Positions 5,493-6,084 of a DNA stretch of 6,084 bases are shown in pieces. Where the stretch lies: contig JAGVGV010000622.1 in NCBI GenBank assembly GCA_020056895.1, positions 1 to 6,084 on the forward strand. Direction: 5' to 3'. The stretch is from Deltaproteobacteria bacterium (GTDB taxonomy: Bacteria; Desulfobacterota; Desulfarculia; Adiutricales; JAGVGV01). The notes below the pieces were generated by a model. It saw only the letters and a program-made list of their open reading frames with translations, was not told the origin of the DNA and did not search any database. A program made the translations under genes and the position numbers. Position 1 is the stretch's first letter. Every line of letters begins with the position of its first letter.

Positions 5493-6084
5493 CTAACTGT
5501 TTTCTTTTGCAAAAGCGGCGATCCGGTCCAGTACGCGGGGGAGGCTCCGGGACCAGGGCGCCAGTTCCAGACCGAAAGCAGTCCGGGCTCGGGACCCATC
5601 CAGCACCGACCAGGCGGGCCGGTGGGCCGGGGTGGGGTACTCGGAGGAGGGAATGGCCAGGATCGGCGTCCGGGGGACCAACCTCCGATCGGCGCCGCCA
5701 GCCACCGAGGCCCGGGCCAGATCGAACCACGAAGCATCCTGGGACCCGGCCAAGTGGTATGTGCCCCAGGGAAGGGCGCGGCCGGCGAGTATGTTTTCGG
5801 CCAGGCCCAAAAGCGCCTCGGCCAGGTCCGGGACCGCCGTTGGGGACCCGCGCTGATCGTTCACTACCCGGATTTCTTCCCGTTCCCGGGCCAGCCTTAG
5901 CATGGTGGTCACGAAATTTCGACCCTGAGGCCCATACAGCCAGGCCGTACGGACAATGAGATGACGTTCCAGCCGTTCGCGAACGTTCTTTTCGCCCGCC
6001 AATTTGCTCCGGCCGTATTCGGACAGGGGTAAAGCCGGATCGTCTTCGGTATAGGGCGAGTTTTTTTCGCCGCCGAACACGTAA
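5493..6084 (-). CDS. rfbD: dTDP-4-dehydrorhamnose reductase, C-terminal part (cut by window edge)
   Basis: The visible 196 residues are the C-terminal two thirds of an RmlD/RfbD-type SDR, an enzyme of roughly 285-300 residues that reduces dTDP-4-dehydro-L-rhamnose to dTDP-L-rhamnose with NAD(P)H in the cytoplasm. The fragment opens with YVFGGEKNSPYTEDD, matching the family's (S)TDYVFDG...PYxExD block, then EYGRSKLAGE (fragment residues 22-31) with catalytic Tyr and Lys, RTAWLYGP, NFVTTML and VVNDQRGSPT, all RmlD signatures. The frame is open to the right edge: TAC precedes the GTG at 6080, so that GTG is an internal Val and the start lies beyond 6084. The usual Asp of VFDG is Gly here. Stop is TAG at 5495-5493. 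The neighbouring epimerase and ligase-type genes suggest rhamnose-containing surface glycan synthesis. Confidence 0.92.
   Translation of the reverse strand, partial: YVFGGEKNSPYTEDDPALPLSEYGRSKLAGEKNVRERLERHLIVRTAWLYGPQGRNFVTTMLRLAREREEIRVVNDQRGSPTAVPDLAEALLGLAENILAGRALPWGTYHLAGSQDASWFDLARASVAGGADRRLVPRTPILAIPSSEYPTPAHRPAWSVLDGSRARTAFGLELAPWSRSLPRVLDRIAAFAKENS

Noticed and set aside
5978..6080. GTG at 6080 as the start of the reductase gene
   Set aside because: It is the Val of the conserved Tyr-Val-Phe motif, with Tyr in frame before it, so the gene extends past the window edge.

Overview
The window is high-GC bacterial DNA. Its genes end in G/C-rich third codon positions, and they look like part of a Gram-negative envelope and surface-polysaccharide locus. 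The mix is two nucleotide-sugar SDR enzymes, an O-antigen ligase/polymerase-type membrane protein, an ExeA/GspA-like ATPase with periplasmic peptidoglycan-binding domains, and a small apparent selenoprotein. This would fit an anaerobic, selenocysteine-using lineage such as Desulfobacterota (the former Deltaproteobacteria), but that placement is inference and low confidence.

Layout. Bases 1-94 hold a GC-rich element of nested inverted repeats. Bases 95-410 carry no gene I can support, but contain a good sigma70-type promoter (235-264) for the only plus-strand gene, a 111-aa zf-TFIIB-like zinc-ribbon protein (411-746). That gene ends at a strong intrinsic terminator (774-825). All other genes are on the minus strand, read from the right edge leftward: the C-terminal two thirds of dTDP-4-dehydrorhamnose reductase (rfbD/rmlD, cut by the window end), an NAD-dependent sugar epimerase, an O-antigen ligase family protein that starts 3 nt after the epimerase stop, then a promoter and a second unit. 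The second unit is a 637-aa ATPase with a transmembrane helix, Pro-rich linker, LysM and SPOR-like domains, followed by a 57-codon gene overlapping it by ATGA.

The most notable feature is this last small gene (841-1014, minus). A conventional reading stops after 17 codons at an in-frame TGA. The same frame then continues for 39 more codons with coherent, zinc-ribbon-like sequence ending at a second TGA. The downstream half has no start codon of its own before its CxxC motif. A 7-bp stem with a G-first triloop begins 10 nt after the TGA, with its loop at +17 to +19, which matches the layout of bacterial SECIS elements. I read it as a small selenoprotein that ordinary gene calling would miss. 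It converges on the zf-TFIIB gene across one shared terminator, so two small Cys-pair proteins face each other.

How the genes may work together: the rhamnose reductase and epimerase supply activated sugars, and the O-antigen ligase-type protein polymerises or transfers glycan at the inner membrane. The ATPase couples a cytoplasmic P-loop domain to peptidoglycan-binding domains in the periplasm, as GspA/ExeA-like proteins do. The role of the selenoprotein is unknown.
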